Source of the DNA: Clostridiales bacterium
GTDB lineage: Bacteria; Bacillota; Clostridia; Oscillospirales; Oscillospiraceae
Assembly (NCBI GenBank): GCA_004553495.1
Contig: SFLE01000039.1
Span: forward strand, 1 to 14,736
Length of the DNA stretch: 14,736 nt
Reading direction: 5' to 3'
A model generated the notes under the pieces. That model worked only from the letters and a program-made list of their open reading frames with translations. It was not told the DNA's origin and made no database searches. A program made the position numbers and the translations under genes. The first letter of the stretch is position 1; every line of letters starts with the position of its first letter. Shown piece by piece: positions 6,997 through 13,745 of the stretch.

Positions 6997-8230
6997 TATA
7001 AAACCGGAAGTTTTTGTCCTTGCCGAGCAGGTCGAAGCACAGCTCGCGGATAAATTCAGGCAAATAGACAAGATCGCCGCAAAAAACACGCAGAAGGTAA
7101 TGGCTGCGTTTCAGGATAACAGAGTGTCTGAAGCGTGCTTTGCCGGAACCACCGGCTATGGCTATGATGATTTGGGCAGGGAAGTGCTCGACAAGGTGTA
7201 TGCGCAGGTTTTCCGCACCGAGTCGGCGCTTGTCCGCATCGGCTTTGTAAACGGCACCCACGCGCTGTCAGCAGCACTTTTTGCAATGCTCAAGCCTGGT
7301 GATACTCTGCTGTCCGTTACCGGTCTGCCTTACGATACGCTCAGAAATGCAATCGGCATTGAAGGCGATTGCCACGGCTCGCTGAAATTTTACGGTATAA
7401 ACTATAAGCAGGTAGATCTCAAAAACGGCGAGCCTGATCTCGACGCCATAAAAACCGCTGTCTCCGACAGCTCGGTTTCCGCCGTTTTGATCCAGCGCTC
7501 ACGCGGATATGAAAATAGAAAGGCGCTTTCAGCCGAGGAGATAGGCGAGATATGCGCGGCGATAAGATCCGTATCTCCGCTGGTAAAGATCATGGTCGAT
7601 AACTGCTATGGCGAGTTTACCGGCGAGCATGAGCCCACGGAATACGGCGTTGACCTCATGGCAGGCTCCCTTATCAAAAACCCCGGCGGCGGTCTTGCAC
7701 CCACCGGCGGCTACATAGTTGGCAAAAAGGAGCTTGTTGATAACGCTGCCATGCGTCTCACAACTCCGGGAATAGGCGGCGAGTGCGGCGCAACTATGGG
7801 CAATAGCCGTCTGCTTTTCCAAGGACTCTTTATGGCGCCGCACATAGTTGCTCAGGCTGTCAAAACTGCGGTTTTCTGCTCTGCTATGATGAAGGCGATT
7901 GGCTTTGAGTCGTCGCCAGCTCCCGAGGATGACCGCAACGATATAATCCAAATGGTTACCCTGAAAGACCCCGAAAACATGAAAAAATTCTGCCGAGGCA
8001 TTCAGGCAGGAGCTCCGGTCGATTCATATGTCACTCCGGAGCCGTGGCAGATGCCGGGCTACAATGTGCCGGTCATAATGGCGGCAGGTGCATTCATACA
8101 GGGCTCGTCTATTGAGCTTTCTGCCGACGGACCTATGCGCGAGCCGTACACTCTGTATGTGCAGGGCGGCATTACATATGAATCCGGAAAACTCGGAATA
8201 ATGATGGCTGTAAATGAAATGCTCGGCTGA
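6983..8230 (+). CDS. PLP-dependent methionine gamma-lyase / aluminium-resistance family protein
   Basis: A 415-residue fold-type I PLP enzyme of the family named 'aluminium resistance protein' or 'methionine gamma-lyase family' (YnbB-like) in Firmicutes. Visible motifs are GYGYDDLGR near 58-66 and RIGFVNGTHA at 85-94. VMVDNCYGEF follows (Asp206, expected to contact the pyridine nitrogen), then GSLIKNPGGG with the presumed PLP lysine Lys232. The C-terminal half has TTPGIGGECG and ITYESGKLGI. The reaction is not proven for the family in general, so sulfur amino acid cleavage is only the likely activity. GGAG lies 7 nt before the ATG, inside the last codons of murD (14-nt overlap), which suggests coupling. 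A link to cell wall synthesis is not evident from sequence. Confidence 0.9.
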   Translation: MNVNDIKPEVFVLAEQVEAQLADKFRQIDKIAAKNTQKVMAAFQDNRVSEACFAGTTGYGYDDLGREVLDKVYAQVFRTESALVRIGFVNGTHALSAALFAMLKPGDTLLSVTGLPYDTLRNAIGIEGDCHGSLKFYGINYKQVDLKNGEPDLDAIKTAVSDSSVSAVLIQRSRGYENRKALSAEEIGEICAAIRSVSPLVKIMVDNCYGEFTGEHEPTEYGVDLMAGSLIKNPGGGLAPTGGYIVGKKELVDNAAMRLTTPGIGGECGATMGNSRLLFQGLFMAPHIVAQAVKTAVFCSAMMKAIGFESSPAPEDDRNDIIQMVTLKDPENMKKFCRGIQAGAPVDSYVTPEPWQMPGYNVPVIMAAGAFIQGSSIELSADGPMREPYTLYVQGGITYESGKLGIMMAVNEMLG

Positions 8231-8259
8231 ATAGTGCATATAATACATGGGGTGGTCTC

Positions 8260-8919
8260 ATGTATCGTCATAGGCGCAAGCCGCGCTATGTTCACAGCGA
8301 GGATGGCGGAAGTCACAAAAGGCGCTTTGCTGCCGGACTGTTCATACCGGTTTTTATTGCGCTTCTGACGGCGATAAGCCTGTTTTTGGGCGAACTCTCA
8401 ACGCAGATGGCAGTATCTGATGCCACCGATATCGTGACGAAAACCGTGAACGATTCGATAAACGGCGTTATCGGGCAGGGGATATACGGTTTTGATTATT
8501 TTATCAATGTAGATAAGGACGAAAGCGGCAATGTCACTGCGATAACAAGCAATATGGCGCATATCAATAAGCTGTCCACCGATATACTGAACAGCGTTAT
8601 CGAATCAACCGACAACGGCGTGCTCAGCATTGAAATACCCATAGGAAATCTCAGCGGGATAAATCTTCTTCTGAATAAAGGTCCCGATGTTCGGGTAGAT
8701 ATTATAATGCTTACATCGTCGCGCGTTGATTTTCGCAATGAGGTCATATCCTGCGGCATAAATCAGGCAAAATACCAGTTGGTGCTTGAAGTGACCATAG
8801 ATATCGACATTCTTGTGCCGTGGGGAACGGAGAGCGCAACTACAGTCACCGAAGTTATAGTTGCCGATACGGTCGTTGTCGGCAGAGTACCCAATACATA
8901 CCTTAACATGGAGAATTGA
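8260..8919 (+). CDS. yunB: Sporulation protein YunB
   Basis: This is a 219-residue member of the YunB family, which in Bacillus subtilis is needed for normal sporulation and belongs to the mother-cell programme. A basic N-terminus (MYRHRRKPRY) is followed by one membrane segment at about residues 23-44. The remaining soluble domain has the family stretches INGVIGQG, NVDKDESGNVTAI, IEIPIGNLSGINLL, NKGPDVRV, CGINQAKYQLVLEV and the ending VGRVPNTYL. It starts 29 nt after the preceding gene with GGTGG a few nt before the ATG, a modest site. Its stop lies just before the ligA start. The position between murD and ligA mixes a sporulation gene with housekeeping genes. A CATATAAT at 8237-8244 may be an internal promoter element, but it sits very close to the start. 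Confidence 0.92.
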   Translation: MYRHRRKPRYVHSEDGGSHKRRFAAGLFIPVFIALLTAISLFLGELSTQMAVSDATDIVTKTVNDSINGVIGQGIYGFDYFINVDKDESGNVTAITSNMAHINKLSTDILNSVIESTDNGVLSIEIPIGNLSGINLLLNKGPDVRVDIIMLTSSRVDFRNEVISCGINQAKYQLVLEVTIDIDILVPWGTESATTVTEVIVADTVVVGRVPNTYLNMEN

Positions 8920-8921
8920 GC

Positions 8922-10898
8922 ATGGATGCTAAAACCGAGATAGAAAAGCTTAGAAATGAGATAGAGTATCATAACAAGCTGTATTATGTTGATGATGCTC
9001 CGGTTATTTCCGACTATGACTATGATATGCTCATGGTTCGGCTCATAAAGCTCGAGGAAGAGCATCCGGAGCTCATTACTCCCACATCGCCGACTCAGCG
9101 CGTTGGCGGCAAGGCGCTGTCGCAGTTCACACAAGTGCGGCATCAGGTGCCGCTGGAGAGCCTCAGCGATGTTTTTTCCTATGAGGAACTTGCCGATTTC
9201 GGAGTGCGGATGGATCAGGCGCTTGGCAGCGACCGCATTTTCTGCGTGGAGCCCAAGGTAGACGGACTTTCGATGTCGCTTGAATACGAGAACGGCTATT
9301 TCGTTCGCGGCGCAACGCGCGGAGACGGTCTCGTCGGCGAGGATGTAACGGAAAACCTGCGTACTGTCAGAAGTCTTCCGATGCGCCTTATAGATGCTCC
9401 TGCGCACCTTATTGTGCGTGGCGAGGTGTATATGTCAAAAAGCGTTTTTAACGAGCTCAACGCCATACGCGAGATAAACGGCGAGGCGCTGCTTGCAAAT
9501 CCCCGCAATGCCGCAGCTGGTTCTATACGCCAGCTTGATCCCAAGGTCGCCGCATCACGAAAGCTCGATATTGTGTGCTTTAATATGCAGTTTTCCGACG
9601 GCGAGCCTTACACGACTCATTCCGAAACGCTTGATGCGATGAAGCACATGGGCTTTCCGGTCATCCCGTACAAGCTGTGCGGCGGCATAGATGAGTGCTG
9701 TGAGCGCATTGACTGGATAGGGCAGTCCCGGAGCGATTTTGCATATGACATTGACGGTGCCGTTATCAAAATAAACTCTCTTGAGCAGCGCTCGATGCTC
9801 GGCAGCACCGCTAAATTCCCGCGTTGGGCGGTCGCATACAAATACCCGCCGGAGAAGAAGGAGAGCCGCGTTACCAATATAGTCGTTCAGGTCGGGCGTA
9901 CCGGCGTTCTGACCCCGAAGGCAGTCATTGAGCCCGTCAGACTTGCCGGTACTATGGTCAGCAATGCCACTTTACACAATCAGGATAATATTGATAAGCT
10001 CGATATACGGATTGGGGACACCGTCCTCGTACAAAAGGCCGGTGAGATAATACCTGAGGTCCTTTCCGTTAACAAGGCAAAGCGTCCCGAGGGTACGGTG
10101 CCTTTTAAAATGCCGGACATTTGCCCCGAGTGCGGGGCACCGGTCGTAAGAGACCCCGACGGAGTCGCGCTGCGCTGCACAAGTCCCGAGTGTCCGGCGC
10201 AGCGGCTGCGAAACCTTGCACACTTTGCATCCCGTGAGGCAATGGACATAGAAGGCCTCGGCATATCCGTGTGTCAGCTTCTCATAAACAGCGGACTTGT
10301 GAACAGTCCCGCAGAGCTGTACTCGCTCAATGCGCAGGATGTCGAAACGCTTGAACGCATGGGCAGAAAATCTACCGAAAATCTTATAAATGCCATCGAA
10401 AAGAGTAAGAGCGCCGGTTTGTCGCGGCTGATATGTGCATTCGGCATAAGGCAGGTCGGTCAGAAGGCCGCAAAAACCCTATCTGCGCACTTTGGAACGC
10501 TCGATAAGCTCATGGCGGCGACCGAGCAGGAGCTCACGAGCATTTCTGATATTGGCGGCGTGACAGCCGGATTTATTACCGAGTGGTTTTCGCTGCCCCA
10601 GTCGCAGCATCAGATCAGGCTGCTGCGCGAGGCAGGGGTGTCTTTTGAAAGCACTGAAACCGTGAATGACACCCGCTTTACCGGACTTACATTTGTCCTG
10701 ACCGGTGAACTCAGCGGCTATAAGCGCGATGAGGCAGCGGCAATAATCGAAAGCTTCGGCGGTAAGGCATCGTCCTCGGTGTCTAAAAAAACATCGTATG
10801 TCCTTGCCGGTGAAAACGCAGGAAGCAAGCTAAAAAAGGCAAATGATCTCGGCATAACGGTAATATCGGAAGAACAATTCAATGAGATGATAAAATAA
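8922..10898 (+). CDS. ligA: NAD-dependent DNA ligase LigA
   Basis: LigA seals nicks in duplex DNA using NAD+, in replication and repair. The protein has 658 residues, the normal length. In order: the Ia NMN-binding domain (YHNKLYYVDDAPVISDYDYD), then the adenylation domain with the catalytic lysine in EPKVDGLS (Lys112) and GATRGDGLVGEDVT. The OB fold carries VGRTGVLTP and HNQDNIDKLDIRIGD. A Cys4 zinc finger follows (Cys401, Cys404, Cys419, Cys424), then helix-hairpin-helix repeats. The C-terminal BRCT domain runs from about residue 583 with LTGELSGYKRDEA. ATG at 8922 is chosen because GGAG (8910-8913) is 8 nt before it; a TTG at 8916 is too close to that site. The gene follows yunB by 2 nt. 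Confidence 0.97.
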   Translation: MDAKTEIEKLRNEIEYHNKLYYVDDAPVISDYDYDMLMVRLIKLEEEHPELITPTSPTQRVGGKALSQFTQVRHQVPLESLSDVFSYEELADFGVRMDQALGSDRIFCVEPKVDGLSMSLEYENGYFVRGATRGDGLVGEDVTENLRTVRSLPMRLIDAPAHLIVRGEVYMSKSVFNELNAIREINGEALLANPRNAAAGSIRQLDPKVAASRKLDIVCFNMQFSDGEPYTTHSETLDAMKHMGFPVIPYKLCGGIDECCERIDWIGQSRSDFAYDIDGAVIKINSLEQRSMLGSTAKFPRWAVAYKYPPEKKESRVTNIVVQVGRTGVLTPKAVIEPVRLAGTMVSNATLHNQDNIDKLDIRIGDTVLVQKAGEIIPEVLSVNKAKRPEGTVPFKMPDICPECGAPVVRDPDGVALRCTSPECPAQRLRNLAHFASREAMDIEGLGISVCQLLINSGLVNSPAELYSLNAQDVETLERMGRKSTENLINAIEKSKSAGLSRLICAFGIRQVGQKAAKTLSAHFGTLDKLMAATEQELTSISDIGGVTAGFITEWFSLPQSQHQIRLLREAGVSFESTETVNDTRFTGLTFVLTGELSGYKRDEAAAIIESFGGKASSSVSKKTSYVLAGENAGSKLKKANDLGITVISEEQFNEMIK

Positions 10899-10902
10899 CG
10901 AT

Positions 10903-10937
10903 TATCCCGAGCGGTGACCCACTCACTGCTCGGGATA
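10903..10937 (+). terminator. Long hairpin after ligA (terminator-like, weak U-tract)
   Basis: TATCCCGAGCGGTGA (10903-10917) pairs with TCACTGCTCGGGATA (10923-10937): 15 bp with one G-U, closing a 5-nt loop CCCAC. It begins 5 nt after the ligA stop. What follows is GCCATTATATCTGTT, not a T-run, so it is a poor intrinsic terminator as it stands. It may act as an RNA-stabilising 3' end, or may have lost its U-tract. Confidence 0.6.
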
Positions 10938-11348
10938 GCCATTATATCTGTTAAAGATGGCGGCGATATAAGCCTTGACGAGCTGCGCGAGGTCATAGAC
11001 ATGAGCGAGACAGACCTCAAGCCGAACGACATAACGGAGCGCCTAAACGAGCTGGGCAGGTATATCCTCAACGAGCCGGAGCTGCGCTACACCGATGTTG
11101 CGGAAATGGCAAATGACATTGCCGCCGATGTCGTGGAGAACGCAACGGTGATAGTCAACGAGGAGGACACAGCTATCAACAAAGAGCTGCGCGACTATCT
11201 CAAGCGCGTTAAGCTGCGCAATGACGGTTCGCCCGAGTTTGAGAGCATACGCAGCAGCTATAAGCGGCGCATAATGTTTGATAAAAACGGGCTGGGCGTA
11301 GACACAGCTTACGCGGAGCTGAATGAGATGTTCGGAAAGGGCTCGTGA
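10914..11348 (+). CDS. Orphan acidic ORF, possible remnant of a large phage/ICE polyvalent protein
   Basis: The frame is open from just after the ligA stop to a TGA at 11348. A GTG at 10914 lies inside the hairpin stem with no ribosome site. An ATG at 11001 has GAGG 8 nt upstream and would give 115 residues. The product is acidic and helical-looking, with no signal peptide or membrane segment. The pattern KELRDYLKRVKL, then a loop, then RIMFDKNGLGVDTAYAELNE resembles a segment recurring inside very large polyvalent proteins of clostridial phages and integrative elements. In those proteins it continues into a YP..FP motif, which is missing here. This is recognition from memory, not a search. 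The likeness starts before the ATG (GGDISLDELREVID), suggesting a truncated piece rather than an intact gene. Confidence refers to a coding-like frame being present. Confidence 0.5.
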   Translation: MTHSLLGIAIISVKDGGDISLDELREVIDMSETDLKPNDITERLNELGRYILNEPELRYTDVAEMANDIAADVVENATVIVNEEDTAINKELRDYLKRVKLRNDGSPEFESIRSSYKRRIMFDKNGLGVDTAYAELNEMFGKGS

Positions 11349-11365
11349 ATTTTGTTGTTTTCATT

Positions 11366-11393
11366 AACACGATAGGTGTATCCTCCATAGAAT
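11366..11393 (+). promoter_or_regulatory. Candidate mother-cell sigma (SigK or SigE) promoter of cotJ
   Basis: CATAGAAT (11386-11393) is close to the -10 of both SigE (CATACAnT) and SigK (CATAnnnTA). An AAC at 11366-11368 lies 17 bp upstream, as expected for SigK; the only ATA (11372-11374) is too close for a good SigE -35. In Bacillus subtilis the cotJ operon is under SigE. The call rests on short motifs. Confidence 0.45.
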
Positions 11394-11417
11394 GAATTGC
11401 AAAGGAGGACTGCACAA

Positions 11418-11861
11418 ATGGACGAAAACAACAGCTGCGGATATAAGAACGGACTACTGCCTGAATGTGCACCGCTTGCAATGGCATATGTTCCTATGCA
11501 GCAATCAGTTAAGCCTATGTATAACACGGCTCAGGCGCTCAGCAGCGGAACGCTTTTCCCCGGGCTTGATCTGCCTTTTATGAATATGGTAAACACCGGC
11601 GACCTGACCGGAACGCCGCTCGGAGAGGTAATGGCGCTGGATTTTGTAGCTCACGAGCTTGCGCTGTACCTTGATACACATTCTGACGACGCCGAAGCGT
11701 TTGAGATATACAAGAATGTACTTTCCCTTGCAAGCACCGCTAAAGAGAAATTTGTTAAGCTCTATGGTCCGCTGACAAAGCAGGATCTCAGTCAGGCTAA
11801 GAGCTATACATGGCTCAAAAATCCATGGCCATGGGATTACTGCGGTAAAACGGAGGGTTAA
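11418..11861 (+). CDS. cotJA/cotJB: Fused spore coat proteins CotJA-CotJB
   Basis: One 147-residue reading frame contains two coat proteins that are separate in Bacillus. Residues 1 to about 60 match CotJA: LAMAYVPMQ, then a Tyr, then LSSGTLFPGLDLPF. Residues from about 68 match CotJB: LDFVAHELALYLDTHSDDAEA, then KLYGPLT and the ending YTWLKNPWPWDY (motifs given in parts). The short linker (about 60-68) has no stop or frameshift, so the fusion looks genuine. The start at 11418 has AGGAGG 9 nt upstream; an in-frame TTG at 11397 lies before that site and is rejected. CotJC starts 3 nt after the stop, giving a two-gene operon. The products are expected in the inner coat of the spore, where CotJ proteins assemble together. 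Confidence 0.9.
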   Translation: MDENNSCGYKNGLLPECAPLAMAYVPMQQSVKPMYNTAQALSSGTLFPGLDLPFMNMVNTGDLTGTPLGEVMALDFVAHELALYLDTHSDDAEAFEIYKNVLSLASTAKEKFVKLYGPLTKQDLSQAKSYTWLKNPWPWDYCGKTEG

Positions 11862-11864
11862 AGT

Positions 11865-12458
11865 ATGTTTATATATCAAAAAAAGCTTCAGTATCCGGTC
11901 AAGATAGCTAACCCCAATCCCGCTCTGGCAAAATTCATAATCACGCAATATGGCGGTCCGGATGGCGAGTTAGGAGCATCGCTGCGATATTTGAGCCAGC
12001 GTTACAGTATGCCTTACCCCGAACTCAAAGGTCTTTTGACGGATATAGGCACCGAGGAGCTTGGACATCTCGAAATGGTCGCTGCTGTCGTTCATCAGCT
12101 CACCCGTGAAATGACGCCGGCAGAGATCAAAAAAGCCGGTTTTGAGGCATATTTTGTTGATCATACCGCAGGTGTATTTCCGCAGTTTGCATCCGGCACG
12201 CCTTGGACGGCGGCAACGATGCAGGTCAAAGGCGATGTAATAACCGACCTCAGCGAAAACATGGCAGCAGAGCAAAAGGCGCGCTCGACCTACGACAACA
12301 TTCTGCGGCTTTCGGATGACCCCGATGTAAACAATGTAATGAAGTTCCTGCGCGAAAGGGAAGTGGTACACTACCAGCGGTTTGGCGAGGGACTTCGCAT
12401 CGCAACAGAAAAGCTCGACTCAAAGAATTTTTACGCCGTAAACCCCGCGTTTGATTAA
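11865..12458 (+). CDS. cotJC: Spore coat protein CotJC, manganese-catalase family
   Basis: This 197-residue ferritin-like protein belongs to the manganese catalase family and is deposited in the spore coat. The dimetal ligands expected from the family are present: Glu35 in GELGA, Glu65 and His68 in GTEELGHLE, Glu136 in AAEQKA, and His169 in REVVHYQ. A catalase or peroxide-removing activity is therefore possible, although only inferred. It lacks the long C-terminal extension of true manganese catalases. GGAGG in the end of the fused cotJA-cotJB gene serves as its ribosome site, 9 nt before the ATG, and only 3 nt separate the genes, so the two are cotranscribed. A strong hairpin follows 14 nt after the stop. 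Confidence 0.94.
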   Translation: MFIYQKKLQYPVKIANPNPALAKFIITQYGGPDGELGASLRYLSQRYSMPYPELKGLLTDIGTEELGHLEMVAAVVHQLTREMTPAEIKKAGFEAYFVDHTAGVFPQFASGTPWTAATMQVKGDVITDLSENMAAEQKARSTYDNILRLSDDPDVNNVMKFLREREVVHYQRFGEGLRIATEKLDSKNFYAVNPAFD

Positions 12459-12472
12459 GATATATTAAAAAG

Positions 12473-12503
12473 CCGACATAGCTGCTTATATCAGCTATGT
12501 CGG
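12473..12503. terminator. Bidirectional intrinsic terminator between cotJC and the SLH gene
   Basis: CCGACATAGCTG (12473-12484), a 7-nt loop, and CAGCTATGTCGG (12492-12503) form a perfect 12-bp stem. On the minus strand it is followed by CTTTTTAATAT, a proper U-tract for the SLH gene. On the plus strand the tail is only T/A-rich (TAAATTATTGTTATT), so it is weaker for cotJC. Confidence 0.88.
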
Positions 12504-12519
12504 TAAATTATTGTTATTA

Positions 12520-13548
12520 TTATGCGTCCTGTGTGCGGAAAAGGAAGGTTACAGCCTGAGCGCGGGTGCAGGTACCATTAGGAGCAAACTGCTTATTACC
12601 CATTCCGTTTGTTATCTCATTTTCAACAGCCCACTGTACTGCACTTGCGTAGTACGCATCCGCGGGAACATCGACAAATCCGGCATTCCCACTCACTGCC
12701 TTGCTGCCGTTTGCGCGCCAGAGGAAAGTGACTACCTGAGCGCGGGTGCATGCACCATCGGGATCAAATGTTGTGTTGTCAATACCGTTAGTTATTTTGT
12801 TTGCAACTGCCCACTGCACTGCTTTATAGTAGTACGCATCTTCCTTTACATCGGTGAACGCAACTTTCACATCGGCAGTCGGCTTACCGGCTGCACGCCA
12901 GAGGAAGGTGACTACCTGTGCACGGGTGCAGGTGCCGTCGGGCTGGAACTCGGTTTTGGTCATGCCTTTAGTTACCTCATTTTCCACTGCCCATTTCACC
13001 GAATCGTAGTAATATGCGCCCGCCTTAACATCGGAAAACTTGCTCTGCTCGTTTATATCATAGGTGCCGCAGACAGAGCACACGCCGTTTTTAAAGCTGT
13101 GGCTCTCACTCGGAACGATAACGGTTCCGCAGCAGCTCCACACCTGCTCATGGCGGTTAGGAGTTATGCTCCACGCAGCCTCGCCGGTGTGCTCTTTTGA
13201 GATGATAACCGTTTTTCTCGCGGAAACATCATTTCCGTTGGGATCGGTGGCATGGGCAATTATCTCCATGCTTTCGGAGCCCTCACCAAACCATTCCGCC
13301 TTCACAACTCCATAGCACACTCCATCGCGCACCGTCAGGTCAATCTCGCTGCCTACCGTAGTTGCTTCATATCCGGAGTTGGGATCAGTATATCCATCCG
13401 GTAGCACAAACGAGAACTCATAGTCCTGCGCAAAGCACACGCGGTCGGCGCCTGTAATGGTAAGCGCATTGTCCGCAAATGCGGGGAATACCATCAATGT
13501 CGCTGCCATGCACAGGGTAAGCAGCAGGCACAATATCCTTCTTTTCAT
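12520..13548 (-). CDS. Secreted protein with three C-terminal SLH domains
   Basis: A 342-residue exported protein. The signal peptide is MKRR plus a hydrophobic core, with probable cleavage after AFA (residue 25). Residues 26 to about 120 look like an all-beta domain without a recognised enzyme motif. Residues 139-160 hold CC, then HSFKNGVCSVC, a short cysteine motif seen in many gut clostridial surface proteins. Three SLH repeats follow at 171-230, 231-290 and 291-342, each spaced by exactly 60 residues. Each has the pattern F.DV..AYYY..V.WAV.N.ITNG, then F.P.G.CTRAQ. SLH domains usually bind pyruvylated secondary cell wall polymer, so the protein should sit on the cell surface; a catalytic role is not visible. 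GGAGG with a purine tail precedes the ATG at 13548. Confidence 0.92.
   Translation of the reverse strand: MKRRILCLLLTLCMAATLMVFPAFADNALTITGADRVCFAQDYEFSFVLPDGYTDPNSGYEATTVGSEIDLTVRDGVCYGVVKAEWFGEGSESMEIIAHATDPNGNDVSARKTVIISKEHTGEAAWSITPNRHEQVWSCCGTVIVPSESHSFKNGVCSVCGTYDINEQSKFSDVKAGAYYYDSVKWAVENEVTKGMTKTEFQPDGTCTRAQVVTFLWRAAGKPTADVKVAFTDVKEDAYYYKAVQWAVANKITNGIDNTTFDPDGACTRAQVVTFLWRANGSKAVSGNAGFVDVPADAYYASAVQWAVENEITNGMGNKQFAPNGTCTRAQAVTFLFRTQDA
12540..12960 (-). repeat. Threefold 180-bp DNA repeat encoding the SLH domains
   Basis: Near-identical cores, such as CGCGGGTGCA at 12561 and 12741 and CACGGGTGCA at 12921, recur at exactly 180 bp. They lie inside the SLH coding region, and the surrounding 'gaggaaagtgactacctg' stretch is also repeated. 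This reflects domain duplication, not a CRISPR or a mobile repeat. Confidence 0.85.
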
Positions 13549-13628
13549 TTTTTGCTCCTCCGTTTAAATCATGTTCTTTTCACGCGTCGGATCTAACTGA
13601 TAACATAAATCCCCGCAAATTCAATATT

Positions 13629-13640
13629 GGTGTATACACC
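13629..13640. promoter_or_regulatory. Palindromic operator candidate GGTGTATACACC
   Basis: This perfect 12-bp palindrome lies 8 bp downstream of the predicted -10 of the SLH gene, roughly at +3 to +14. A repressor bound here would block initiation. The regulator is not known and none is encoded in the window. Confidence 0.45.
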
Positions 13641-13648
13641 GTAATTTT

Positions 13649-13677
13649 ATTGTATCTTATTCCGGCAAAAAACGCAA
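13649..13677 (-). promoter_or_regulatory. SigA-type promoter of the SLH gene
   Basis: On the minus strand, TTGCGT (13677-13672), a 17-bp spacer and TACAAT (13654-13649). The start near 13642 gives a leader of about 94 nt. The rest of 13549-13745 holds the palindrome at 13629 and the symporter terminator, with no further gene. Confidence 0.55.
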
Positions 13678-13697
13678 CAGTGTTTTTTCGTAAAAAA

Positions 13698-13723
13698 ACC
13701 GTGCAGGAGTTATCCTGCACGGT
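13698..13723 (-). terminator. Intrinsic terminator of the symporter gene
   Basis: A perfect 11-bp stem, ACCGTGCAGGA (13698-13708) with TCCTGCACGGT (13713-13723), has a GTTA loop. On the minus strand a run of seven T follows. It lies 22 nt after the symporter stop and just upstream of the SLH promoter, insulating that gene. Confidence 0.92.
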
Positions 13724-13745
13724 CATATAATTTCAAAAAACTAAT

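Noticed and set aside
8237..8244. TATAAT/CATATAAT as a firm promoter for yunB
   Set aside because: There is no acceptable -35 for SigA at 17 bp, and a start there would cut into the ribosome site, so it is left as a remark only.
8916..8921. TTG start for ligA overlapping the yunB stop
   Set aside because: It is only 2 nt from the GGAG; ATG 8922 has 8-nt spacing and an ATG codon.
11397..11417. TTG start for the cotJA-cotJB fusion
   Set aside because: It precedes its own Shine-Dalgarno sequence; the ATG at 11418 is correctly placed.
12540..12960. Possible CRISPR-like regular repeats
   Set aside because: The period is 180 bp and in frame with SLH domains; there are no short identical repeats with unique spacers and no cas genes.
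12511..13200. Long plus-strand open frame antisense to the SLH gene
   Set aside because: It is a shadow of the repetitive SLH coding sequence; it has no ribosome site, and the minus-strand frame has a signal peptide and family domains.
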